Source: an uncultured Chlamydiae bacterium
GTDB lineage: Bacteria; Chlamydiota; Chlamydiia; Chlamydiales; SM23-39
Direction of reading: 5' to 3'
Assembly (NCBI GenBank): GCA_903889795.1
Contig: CAISYW010000052.1
Coordinates: 1 to 8,823 of the forward strand
DNA: 8,823 bases
This document shows, one piece after another, positions 1 through 7,104 of this stretch (position 1 is its first letter; each line of letters begins with the position of its first letter). The notes beneath the pieces are model-generated. The model did no database searches and was not told where the DNA came from. It saw only the letters and a list, made by a program, of their open reading frames with translations. The translations under genes were made by a program, and so were the position numbers.

Positions 1-85
1 CAAAAGGATATGTCGCTTTGCGATAAATCGAACCAGCGAAAAAATCATCGAATTTGACTTTCAAAGCGAATTTTGCAAGCACCTC

Positions 86-113
86 TAAAAGGAGGAGATT
101 CCTCCTAAGCTTT
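86..113 (-). terminator. Probable Rho-independent terminator of the outer-membrane protein gene
   Basis: A perfect 7-base-pair inverted repeat (AGGAGGA, 3-base loop, TCCTCCT, positions 90-106) is followed on the minus strand by TTTT. It lies about 105 bases past the stop of the minus-strand gene ending at 212, the right side for its transcript. The T-run is short and two further hairpins lie between it and the gene, so it may instead be one unit of the hairpin cluster at 90-166. The call rests on geometry only. Confidence 0.45.
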
Positions 114-166
114 TGGATACGGCGAGGCTATCGCCGCAATACATTGGAGGGCAAAATCTCGCCCTC
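90..166. repeat. Cluster of three evenly spaced hairpins
   Basis: Three short palindromes occur in a row: 90-106 (7-bp stem, 3-base loop), 120-136 (CGGCGA/TCGCCG, 6-bp stem, 5-base loop) and 147-166 (GAGGGC/GCCCTC, 6-bp stem, 8-base loop). Their centres are about 30 and 28.5 bases apart. The stems differ in sequence, so this is a repeated shape, not a repeated sequence. It could be a REP-like extragenic element, a multi-hairpin 3' end protecting the upstream mRNA, or the edge of a decayed repeat family. Bases 1-89 show nothing else I can support. Confidence 0.5.
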
Positions 167-211
167 AAAAATCAAAACTTCAGGCCGACAGCAGTATACA
201 TCGATCATGCT

Positions 212-967
212 TCAAAACTTGCCCCCAAGACCTGCGCCAATTTTAAATCCGCCAACATCTTGAGATTGGGCATAAGAAATGGGAAGGAAAAGATAATCGA
301 CAAAAAGATCTAAATAAAAATTGCGGGTAAAATAGAATTGGCTTCCCGTTTTAATAAACATACCAACTCCGATATTGCATAGGTTTTCTTTCAATTTGTA
401 ATCACCATAATCATAATTGAGGATCGTTGAGGAACTCATATTCTCAAGTAAAACTATCCCCAGGCTTGGGCCTATTCCTGCATATAAAAAAACAAAGTCA
501 TGATAAATGTTTCCAATTCCTTTTAATCCAACGCTTAGATTGATGATATCTATATTGGTAGTTCCGCAGATGCTCGGGAATTGCTTTTTATTCATAAAAT
601 TCCATTCGATATTAGCCCATATTTCCAGATACCGATAAGGTATTCCACATGCGGCCATTTCAAATTGAATGCTTGGGCCAACTGCCCCGTAAATCTTCCT
701 GAATTTTGTGCTCATTGGAATAAAAGCACCGCCGCGCAACTCGGCTTTAAATACAGGATCGCCTGGATTTACTGTCTTTTGTGGAACCGGCTTTTCTATT
801 AAAGCGAACTTCTGGCCTGAAAACTTGATATCGTCCAGCGGTTCGTTTGCTAAATCGTTGATATACACCGTCTTATGATCGTCTGGCGGTTCGTCCGCCA
901 AAGCACGATTGTTAAAAAGAATAGTAAAACCCAAAATCCAAAAGAAAAAAAACTTAATCCTTTTCAC
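212..967 (-). CDS. Exported beta-barrel protein, probably outer membrane
   Basis: This encodes a 251-residue protein with a classical signal peptide: basic MKRIK, a Phe/Ile/Leu-rich core to about residue 19, and a likely cut after the Ala-Leu-Ala at residues 22-24. The mature part has alternating hydrophobic/polar strands with many Gly, Tyr and Phe residues (for example around 66-105, 125-160 and 205-251) and ends in a terminal Phe, the hallmark of proteins assembled into the outer membrane by BAM. Length fits an 8- to 10-stranded barrel of the OmpA/OMP_b-brl kind. Residues 22-53 form two copies of a 16-residue repeat containing the Glu-Pro-x-Asp-Asp motif. The start is GTG, chosen because GAGGA lies 4 bases upstream and the signal peptide begins there. 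Ligand or function is unknown; similar small barrels are common in environmental chlamydiae, but that is an impression of style, not a database match. Confidence 0.8.
   Translation of the reverse strand: MKRIKFFFFWILGFTILFNNRALADEPPDDHKTVYINDLANEPLDDIKFSGQKFALIEKPVPQKTVNPGDPVFKAELRGGAFIPMSTKFRKIYGAVGPSIQFEMAACGIPYRYLEIWANIEWNFMNKKQFPSICGTTNIDIINLSVGLKGIGNIYHDFVFLYAGIGPSLGIVLLENMSSSTILNYDYGDYKLKENLCNIGVGMFIKTGSQFYFTRNFYLDLFVDYLFLPISYAQSQDVGGFKIGAGLGGKF
809..904 (-). repeat. Two imperfect 48-base in-frame repeats after the signal peptide
   Basis: Codons 22-37 and 38-53 of the barrel gene align without gaps. The shared core is Leu-Ala-Asp/Asn-Glu-Pro-Pro/Leu-Asp-Asp-x-Lys, at residues 23-32 and 39-48. 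The unit lies in the presumed periplasmic linker before the barrel. The left-hand edge of copy 1 also contains a DNA palindrome (TGGCGG/CCGCCA, 884-900). Confidence 0.55.
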
Positions 968-1051
968 GGGATCCTCAGTGATCGATCATATTAATTTCAC
1001 CCTAACTGGAGAAATTGAAAAAATAAACTAAAAAAGGTGATTTATCCTCGC

Positions 1052-1410
1052 ATGCACCTTCTTCAACGAAACAAACAGGCTGTTAATAAATAACTTACGA
1101 AGCACGACTGCAACGTTCGCAATACACTATCGTCTATGATGGCAGCAACGTTCGCTATAAAACATTTGCCGCCGGTTACTCTGTTGATCCCGGAGACACG
1201 CGCAAACCTCGTCCTTATTTTGGAATCAATCTTCTAGTCCATCCGAGATTAGAGGTTCATGAAAAATTATTACCCCAAAAGATTCACGAAGAGCAAATCT
1301 TCAATCATAAGAAGTTATTCGGGTTATACCGCTATCAGGCTGATGATCAAGGCCGTATTTCGGACAGCACTGAGAGCTTTATAGTGGTTTATTCGATCGA
1401 TCACTGCTAG
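1052..1410 (+). pseudogene. Remnant of an unrecognised gene, 5' end lost or frameshifted
   Basis: A frame stays open from about 1090 to a TAG at 1408-1410 (106 codons) and reads like real protein, with motifs such as VYDGSNVRYKTF and GLYRYQADDQGRIS and an ending SIDHC. It has no ATG, GTG or TTG. An ATG at 1052 with an AAGGTGA ribosome site about 11 bases before it opens a different frame that stops after 13 codons at 1091, exactly where the other frame opens, so a one-base change near 1090 would explain both. The 11-base repeat GCAACGTTCGC at 1110-1120 and 1145-1155 is offset by 35 bases, not a multiple of three, and could mark local damage. Product not recognised. It could instead be the 3' end of a larger gene cut off by rearrangement. 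Confidence 0.4.
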
Positions 1411-3941
1411 AGCCTTCCGAAAAGCGTTTCATTAGTTTTAATACACTCAATCCACTTGCGAAGCTCGACCCAGAAAAACGCAAAGAAAAATGTCGCGGCC
1501 GGATAGATCCAATCATGCAACGCCAGAGGAACGGTTTTAAATTGAACCGGCATAAGATAGAGCGCGGCTAGCTGTAAAACCAGGCCGGCGCCGATTCCAA
1601 TGAAAATCGTCGGATTGATGCAAAAGCTCCGGCGAATATTTTTGAAAAACGGCTCGCTCTCTTTTTGCGCCTGAATTCCATTGGCCCACTGCGCCGTCGC
1701 CGTACAAGTGAAAATAATAGACATGGTCAATGGAGCGGGAAGAGTGGGACGAAGCATCCGGTAGATCGAAAAAATAAAGACCCCGACGCCAATGCCAAAT
1801 GTGATGATACGGATAAGCTGGGCCGAGTCAAAAAACTTCTTGGAAGAGAGCCTCGGCGGCCTCTTCATCACATCCCCTTCCTCTTTGATGAAGCCAAAGA
1901 ACTTGTCTTGCACGCCATCCGTAACGAGGTTGATCCAGAGAATTTGGATCGCGCTCATAGGCAAAGGCAATAGGGCAAACACAGAGAGCGCAATCAATGT
2001 GATTTCTTGTAAAGATGTCGAAACCAGATAGTAGAGCACCTTCCGCAAATTCTCGGTAATTACCCTTCCCTGCTGAATCGCATTGACGATGACCTTAAAA
2101 TTGTTATCCGTGATGACCATTTCAGATACCGACTTGGCCGCCTCCGTTCCGCTGCCCATCGCGATCCCCAGATCCGCTGCCCGCAAGGCCGGCACATCAT
2201 TGACTCCGTCCCCCGTAACCGCCACAACCTCTTTATTTTCTTGCAAAATTTTAACGACCCGATATTTATGCTCGGGAAGAATCCGAGCCAATACGGTAGT
2301 ATTTCGAAGGGCTTCCTTGAGAGCGGCATCATCCAGGCTTTGCAGCTCCATGCCGGTAATCACACGATCTCCCTCCTTCCATATTCCCACCTCTTGTGCG
2401 ATTGATCTCGCAGTCATGGGATGATCGCCCGTGAGCATCAGAACGCGAATACGAGCCTCTTGAGTGATTTTGACGGCCTCCTTCACACCCTCTTTGGGAG
2501 GATCTAAAAAACCGATGAGCCCCGCAATCTGAATTTTCCATTTTCGCGGATCCTTCTCACCATTCCAGGAAGCTTTACCTAAAGCGAGAACTCGATATCC
2601 TTTTTCCAAAAGCGCCTCAAAGGATCGATCCAATTCCTCATCCCGAACGCTCATGTTTCTTAGAGATTCATAGGCTCCTTTAATCAGAAGAATTTCTCGA
2701 TGATCGACTTCATGAACAACGGCCATCAACATCGCTTTAGCATCAAATGGGTACGACCATTTTCTGGGGAATTGTTTATGCTTTTCCTCCGGATGCACGG
2801 TCCAGTTCCACAAGGCCAAATCAATCGGATCGGCCGACCCTTGAAAAACATCATTGCAGAGAGCGGCGATCTGGCGGAGCTGATCCAAATCCTTAGCAAC
2901 CCATTCTTTGACAATCAATTTGCCCTGCGTGATGGTTCCCGTTTTATCGCATGCGATCACAGTGGCGCTGCCCAGCGTCTCGATTGAAGAAAGCACTCGA
3001 ATGAGAGTATTTTTTTTGCTCAACGCCGTGGCTCCAATCACAATAACCAGGGTCATTACCAGAGGAAGGCCTTCGGGGACGGCCGAGACAAGACAAGCAA
3101 CGAGAAAATAGGAAAGCTCAATGATCGACCGTTCTTGAAAATAACCGACTAAAAGAAAAAACAGAAATAGAGTAATCAATCCCAAAACATACTTTTTAGA
3201 AAAAGATTGAATCGCTTTCGTGAGTGGTGTTTGAGGAGAGGGTTCGGATGCTTTTTCTGCGATTTTTGCAAAATAGGTTTTCCTGCCGATATGAACGGCA
3301 ATCGCTTTCCCCATTCCCCGAACAATGGAGGTACCGGCAAAAACCATATTGGTCAAATCATAAAGGCTTGTCGTTGCAGGAAAAATAGCCGAGCTATCTT
3401 TTCCCGAGGGAATCGATTCTCCCGTCAAAGAGGCTTCATCCACGAGAAGGGAGGTGTCTTCAATCAGTCGCAGATCAGCTGTGACAGCCTCTCCCTCCTG
3501 TAAAAAAACACAATCCCCCGGAACGATCTCGGAAGACAAAATGATTTGCACCTGACCGTCTCTCAGAACGCGAGCCTTGCTCTCAGTCATTTTTTTGAGC
3601 GCCCGGATCGAATGGTCCGCTTTAAATTCATGCCAAAAACCAATCAGGCTATTCAAAAGCACTACAACGAGAATGACCAGACAATCGCCCCATTGTCCGA
3701 GTAAAATACTGATCAGAGCTGCGGCGAAGAGAACGTAGATCAGGATATTTTTAAATTGGCGAAAAAAAATCACCCACAGACTGACTTTTTCCTCTTCAAT
3801 CTGATTTTTGCCAAACGCCTGAAGACGCCGAAATGCCTCTTGGGAATCAAGTCCGCTGACATTTGTCTGAAGTTGCCGAACGAGCGCATCAACGGAAAGA
3901 GACTGCGGAGAAGAAGGGAGGTCAAATGGCAATGGTTCCAT
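1407..3941 (-). CDS. P2-type cation-transporting ATPase (Ca2+-ATPase-like)
   Basis: This is an 844-residue P-type ATPase that moves a cation across the inner membrane using ATP through a phospho-aspartate. The domain order is complete: N-terminal cation-ATPase domain (about 12-65), M1-M2 (67-105), actuator with TGES (173-176), M3-M4 with PEGLP (289-293), phosphorylation motif DKTGT (Asp332), nucleotide-binding KGA (421-423), TGD (504-506), hinge TGDGVND (576-582), and M5-M10 to the C-terminus. PEGLP in M4 and NLVTDG in M6 (671-676) are typical of the P2A/SERCA-like group. The M5 site reads STSLQE (641-646): the glutamate equivalent to SERCA Glu771 is kept, but the Asn768 position is Ser. Ca2+ is the most likely substrate, but Mn2+ or a monovalent ion cannot be excluded. 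There is no strong ribosome site before the ATG at 3941, and 105 bases separate the gene from the immunity gene, so cotranscription is possible. A broken paralogue lies at 6779-7097. Confidence 0.9.
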   Translation of the reverse strand: MEPLPFDLPSSPQSLSVDALVRQLQTNVSGLDSQEAFRRLQAFGKNQIEEEKVSLWVIFFRQFKNILIYVLFAAALISILLGQWGDCLVILVVVLLNSLIGFWHEFKADHSIRALKKMTESKARVLRDGQVQIILSSEIVPGDCVFLQEGEAVTADLRLIEDTSLLVDEASLTGESIPSGKDSSAIFPATTSLYDLTNMVFAGTSIVRGMGKAIAVHIGRKTYFAKIAEKASEPSPQTPLTKAIQSFSKKYVLGLITLFLFFLLVGYFQERSIIELSYFLVACLVSAVPEGLPLVMTLVIVIGATALSKKNTLIRVLSSIETLGSATVIACDKTGTITQGKLIVKEWVAKDLDQLRQIAALCNDVFQGSADPIDLALWNWTVHPEEKHKQFPRKWSYPFDAKAMLMAVVHEVDHREILLIKGAYESLRNMSVRDEELDRSFEALLEKGYRVLALGKASWNGEKDPRKWKIQIAGLIGFLDPPKEGVKEAVKITQEARIRVLMLTGDHPMTARSIAQEVGIWKEGDRVITGMELQSLDDAALKEALRNTTVLARILPEHKYRVVKILQENKEVVAVTGDGVNDVPALRAADLGIAMGSGTEAAKSVSEMVITDNNFKVIVNAIQQGRVITENLRKVLYYLVSTSLQEITLIALSVFALLPLPMSAIQILWINLVTDGVQDKFFGFIKEEGDVMKRPPRLSSKKFFDSAQLIRIITFGIGVGVFIFSIYRMLRPTLPAPLTMSIIFTCTATAQWANGIQAQKESEPFFKNIRRSFCINPTIFIGIGAGLVLQLAALYLMPVQFKTVPLALHDWIYPAATFFFAFFWVELRKWIECIKTNETLFGRL

Positions 3942-4046
3942 GAATTAGATTCATGCCAGATTCAATATTAGGGAGTGTACCAAAAAAAATTTCCACACAG
4001 ATGATAAAGTCGATTTATACCCAAATGCACCCTTTTACCCCTCGGG

Positions 4047-4676
4047 TTAATAATTGGACTCCCATCTTGCATACGCTGATCTTTTTCCCATGGGATTATT
4101 AGCTCCAACAGGAAAAACATTGCAATGGATCGAATATTCAGGAAATGAAGCGCTCGCTTCTTTTGCAGTGCAATTTGCTAAATTTCGGTCTTCCTCTGAA
4201 ATGGGGCTGTCATATTCGAAATAAAAATTTAATTCTTTTTCATCGGTATTCACATCGATGGTTACGATCCGTAATGCTGAAGTAACTTTTCCAAGCAACG
4301 CTTTTTGTATGTCGAGAAGAAGAGCAACGATCGGGGTTTCGTTTTTAACAAGGTCTTTATTAATTTTATTATTAAAGCTTGGTAAATTCGACTCTTTTCG
4401 TAAAAATGCAAATCTTCCGTGTATCGGAATCATTTCTGTGACAGGAAGCTGTAAGATATGTTGTTCAACATAATAGTCTGGAGACCAGGCTTCAGTTACT
4501 GCAACACTGGCCAATTCAAATAACTCATCGGTAACATCACAGTCATAATAAAAGTAGTAGCTTACTTTTTTTTGCTTCTCATCCAAATCGATCTGAACTG
4601 CTCTGAGGCATGGATGAACGGCTCCCAAAAGAGCATCCTGAAGGTTAAAAAGCGATTCGTCGATGGAAGAAAGCAT
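4047..4676 (-). CDS. Probable immunity protein for the adjacent toxin (tandem two-domain)
   Basis: This is a 209-residue protein with no signal peptide, so probably cytoplasmic. It consists of two homologous modules, about residues 12-95 and 123-206, which align with no gap at an offset of exactly 111 residues; I count 29 identities in 84 positions. Shared landmarks are Q-x-ALLG-x-V (13-20 / 124-131), LR-x-V-x-ID (24-30 / 135-141), an aromatic strand ending YD (44-45 / 155-156), and a final R-x-E (93-95 / 204-206). A poorly conserved linker (96-122) joins them. The start codon is 2 bases after the toxin stop, with AAAAGGG upstream as ribosome site inside the toxin's 3' end, which implies translational coupling. 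Small acidic proteins right after a polymorphic toxin gene are usually its inhibitor. The sequence style (LL-x-x-Q-x-ALLG...) resembles immunity-like families I have seen beside such toxins, but I cannot name one with certainty. Confidence 0.7.
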   Translation of the reverse strand: MLSSIDESLFNLQDALLGAVHPCLRAVQIDLDEKQKKVSYYFYYDCDVTDELFELASVAVTEAWSPDYYVEQHILQLPVTEMIPIHGRFAFLRKESNLPSFNNKINKDLVKNETPIVALLLDIQKALLGKVTSALRIVTIDVNTDEKELNFYFEYDSPISEEDRNLANCTAKEASASFPEYSIHCNVFPVGANNPMGKRSAYARWESNY

Positions 4677-4678
4677 GA

Positions 4679-6553
4679 TTAGAACCCTTTTGGATTATAA
4701 GGAACAATGTGTACACCTTCTTTCGAATAATGAATTTTCCCAAAAGTTGTTGCTGTCTTTGCTCCGGTAGCTCGATCTACAGCGTATCCAATACATTCAT
4801 TAAAATTTACGATTTCTTTGTATCCAACAGTCCCTGGGAGCTCGATCCCTTTTTTTGTGCCTGTTCCAGCATATTCTTGAAGCAGTCGTTCAGGGTCTGG
4901 ATGGGTAAAAATGCTTGGGTTCTTTTTTATTTTTATGAGGTGTTCGTAGTTTTGGTGACCAACAATATGCTTTCCCTGTTTATCCCATTCAATTTTGAGA
5001 GTGCCATTTTTTAACGTTTCGTTCCGAAGTTTCCAACGTTTGCCCGCTGCGGAAAGAATATTTTGTGTTTGTTCTGGCGAGGCCAACGCTTCCAAAGTGA
5101 GAAGCTGATTGGCCTTTTTTAGTTCTCGATAGGCGCCGATCGCTTTTGTTGAGTACTTCGCAGAGAGAATTTCTGATCCGTATTTGCCGATCATCTGGCC
5201 AACCAGGCAGCCTTTTTCGAAGTCACTGAGTTGATCTTTTTTTTGAACGAGTTCCTTCATTTCGGGTACGACATCCTGGAGCATTTCATTTGTAGAATGA
5301 GTTTGAATATAATCAATCAGTTGTTGAGATGATTGAACCAATTCTTTCGATGCCCTAACCGGATTTGTCGCTAAAGCCCACAGCCCGTCGTTCACCCCTC
5401 GCAGGGAGTTAAAAATGGAGGGGAAAAAATCTGCCATGAACTGTCCAGCTCCAACAAATAGTCCTGCACCGATTCCAAGTCCCCATTGAGTTGGGTTAAT
5501 TGGGTGGGTTGGACGTATGCCTGAAGCGAAGTAATCTTGAATGGCCAGGTCAAATTGTCCCAATTCAAAATAGGAGACGGCGCGTTCAAAATAGCTCTCC
5601 TTCATCAACGGATTTTTTTGAATCGCAGCCGTTAGGTCGATGATTGCATCAGAGTAATGGCAGTATTCGTTTTGCAGCTCTCCTTTGAGTAGATAAAGCT
5701 TGGCGAGTAATTCATCTTGAGCGTTATTTGATTCAGCTGCCTCAATAAGTTCGCGAATTTGAGCAATGCCATAATCGAAGTCGCCCGTGAGAAAGTAGTT
5801 GATTGCATCTTCAAATGCGATTCCCTCGGGCTGGTGATGACGAAGGCACCAAATAAAGATGTCTTTGTATTTGCTGTCGATCTTTTGGATTGCTTCTTCG
5901 AGCCATTCTTGCTTTTCTTCATAATCTTCCGAATATGAATCGGATATTTTTGTCTTAAGCTTTCGAATGTCGCTTTGAAGATCCTGATAAAATTCTTGAA
6001 TGGGGACGTCTCGATCGATTTCATCTCCGCAAGTAAATTCCAGAGTTCCGTCCATTTCAAAATGCGCATAGAAAAACTCTCCGCGCCTAAGTTCTTTTTT
6101 CAGAGAGGGTAAAGCCGCGCGATAGTGATTGAGCTCGCGCTGATAAACCTCGAGACAATAAAAACGAAGATCCCGCCTCAATTGATCTACAACCGCCTGA
6201 AAATCCGGGTAAGCGCCAAAGGAAAAAGTGCTTCTTGGCGCATCGGGAAGGTAGATACCTTTCGTCGCTCTCCAATCGTAAACCGAGCATTCATCCTCAT
6301 CGATGGTCCAAGGAGAAAAGGGGTAGGGGTCTTCAAGAGGACCCCATCCAAAATAGAGAGGTGAGCTGAATACAAAGAGCTTTTTTACTGTTTGATTCAA
6401 AATTTCTGCAATCTCGTCCATATCGGGATCAAAATCGATCATTCCGCACTCATGCTCGCATGAAATGCTAAGCCCGCCGAAGCGCACGATATGAGATTCC
6501 TCAGCAATCAGAGAGGTAAATGAAATGGCAAAAATAATTAGCCAGCGAATCAT
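4679..6553 (-). CDS. Secreted TPR protein with C-terminal polymorphic toxin type 50 (Ntox50-like) domain
   Basis: A 624-residue protein. Residues 1-17 are a signal peptide (Arg3, hydrophobic core, Ala17). Residues 20-240 form an unrecognised N-terminal region with aromatic and acidic stretches and a charged, possibly coiled-coil part around 190-230. Two TPR units follow (about 282-315 and 316-349), with a TPR-like half repeat before them (247-272). A Gly-rich hydrophobic segment (356-378) and a helical pre-toxin region (380-500) lead to the toxin domain at about 525-620. That domain shows the type 50 signature: KHIVGHQNY (528-536), SIFTHPDPERLLQ (547-559), YAGTG (561-565), an IVNF...IGY...D...TG core (581-597), TT-x-GKIHYSK-x-GVHIVP (602-618). 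Conserved His529, Thr603, His608, Lys611 and His615 are candidate catalytic residues; this family is predicted to be a BECR-fold ribonuclease. The start is 6 bases after the stop of the 45-codon gene with no ribosome site of its own, suggesting coupling. Export beyond the inner membrane is inferred; target cell is unknown. Confidence 0.8.
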   Translation of the reverse strand: MIRWLIIFAISFTSLIAEESHIVRFGGLSISCEHECGMIDFDPDMDEIAEILNQTVKKLFVFSSPLYFGWGPLEDPYPFSPWTIDEDECSVYDWRATKGIYLPDAPRSTFSFGAYPDFQAVVDQLRRDLRFYCLEVYQRELNHYRAALPSLKKELRRGEFFYAHFEMDGTLEFTCGDEIDRDVPIQEFYQDLQSDIRKLKTKISDSYSEDYEEKQEWLEEAIQKIDSKYKDIFIWCLRHHQPEGIAFEDAINYFLTGDFDYGIAQIRELIEAAESNNAQDELLAKLYLLKGELQNEYCHYSDAIIDLTAAIQKNPLMKESYFERAVSYFELGQFDLAIQDYFASGIRPTHPINPTQWGLGIGAGLFVGAGQFMADFFPSIFNSLRGVNDGLWALATNPVRASKELVQSSQQLIDYIQTHSTNEMLQDVVPEMKELVQKKDQLSDFEKGCLVGQMIGKYGSEILSAKYSTKAIGAYRELKKANQLLTLEALASPEQTQNILSAAGKRWKLRNETLKNGTLKIEWDKQGKHIVGHQNYEHLIKIKKNPSIFTHPDPERLLQEYAGTGTKKGIELPGTVGYKEIVNFNECIGYAVDRATGAKTATTFGKIHYSKEGVHIVPYNPKGF

Positions 6554-6559
6554 AAAAGG

Positions 6560-6697
6560 TTAGGGTTTAGATTCGTATTTTGATTTAAATCTTTTTAGAG
6601 CGCTAACGATTGCGCTGCGAATGAATAACCAGTGTAGAGCAGCTATACCGGCAAGTGCCAATAATCCTAACATAAGAGACAAGACAGTCGTAAGCAT
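6560..6697 (-). CDS. Small single-span membrane protein heading the toxin cassette
   Basis: A 45-codon gene. Residues about 4-28 form one strongly hydrophobic helix (Leu, Ala, Gly, Val), followed by a basic tail with Arg27, Lys35, Arg36, Lys38, Lys40 and Lys44. By the positive-inside rule the tail should stay in the cytoplasm. AGGA at 6704-6707 lies 6 bases before the ATG, a good ribosome site, and a promoter-like sequence sits at 6733-6760. The stop codon is 6 bases before the toxin's ATG, and the toxin lacks its own ribosome site, so translation of this gene may drive that of the toxin. Possible roles are a leader that couples translation, a holin-like or export aid, or a second protective peptide; nothing in the sequence decides among them. 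The coding potential is supported by the start signals and spacing, not by recognised homology. Confidence 0.6.
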   Translation of the reverse strand: MLTTVLSLMLGLLALAGIAALHWLFIRSAIVSALKRFKSKYESKP

Positions 6698-6732
6698 CGT
6701 AAATCCTATTTTGTGTGATTAAAAGTACTGGA

Positions 6733-6760
6733 ATTATAAGTGATCCGTTAAAAACCACAA
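6733..6760 (-). promoter_or_regulatory. Predicted sigma70-type promoter of the toxin cassette
   Basis: On the minus strand a perfect TATAAT (6733-6738) is preceded at 16 bases by TTGTGG (6755-6760), a weak -35. Transcription would start near 6726, giving a leader of roughly 29 bases to the 45-codon gene's ATG at 6697 with its AGGA ribosome site inside. It lies just past the broken end of the ATPase remnant, so the cassette need not depend on transcription from that remnant. Confidence 0.5.
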
Positions 6761-6778
6761 GGATTGAAGTCCTCTCCC

Positions 6779-7097
6779 CTGAAAATAGGTTTTTCTGCCG
6801 GTATGGACGGCAATCGCTTTCCCCATTCCCCGAACAATGGAGGTACCGGCAAAACCCATATTGATCAAATCATAGGGCGCTGTCGTTGCAGGAAAAATAG
6901 TTGAGCTATCTTTTCCCGAGGGAATCGATTCTCCCGTTAAAGACGCCTCATCTTCCTCCTCAAGCTGATTTTTGCCAAACGCCTGAAGACGCCGGAATGC
7001 CTCTTGAGAATCAAGTCCGCTGACATATTGTATGAAGTTGCCGAACGAGCGCATCAACGGAAAGAGACTGCGGAAAAAACGGAAGGTCAAATGCCAA
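6779..7097 (-). pseudogene. Truncated, deleted second copy of the P-type ATPase 5' end
   Basis: This piece is about 90% identical by eye to parts of the intact ATPase at 1407-3941. It matches codons 5-51 and then 168-224, so codons 52-167 (348 bases: M1-M2 and most of the actuator domain) are missing without changing the frame; the join reads LEEE-DEASLTGES. The start codon position reads AGG instead of ATG. One inserted base near codon 26 (CAATATGTC against CAAATGTC) shifts the frame. Similarity ends after GRKTYF, so the phosphorylation domain and everything beyond it are absent. Nothing functional can be made from it. It points the same way as the intact gene, and the toxin cassette lies between the two. 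It may be a decayed paralogue or a partial duplication of the neighbour. Confidence 0.85.
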
Positions 7098-7104
7098 TAC
7101 AGCC

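Noticed and set aside
54..263. 69-codon plus-strand frame
   Set aside because: It runs through the three hairpins and into the antisense of the barrel gene, has no ribosome site, and has a composition set by the palindromes.
884..900. TGGCGG/CCGCCA palindrome near the start of the barrel gene as a regulatory hairpin
   Set aside because: It lies inside the coding repeat (codons 23-28) and is explained by the Ala-Asp-Glu-Pro-Pro codons; no leader-peptide or riboswitch context.
976..1406. 12-base inverted repeat CAGTGATCGATC / GATCGATCACTG at 976-987 and 1395-1406
   Set aside because: It could mark ends of a mobile element around the remnant, but it is partly self-palindromic, and matches of this length are expected by chance in a window of this size. 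No transposase or target duplication is seen.
3975..4046. Possible terminator between the immunity and ATPase genes (ACCC-GAG-GGGT stem, T8 tract on the minus strand)
   Set aside because: The stem is only 4 base pairs and is about 50 bases away from the T tract, so the parts do not form a terminator.
5632..6069. 145-codon minus-strand frame inside the toxin gene
   Set aside because: Out-of-frame shadow of the toxin's TPR region; no ribosome site and no recognisable protein features.
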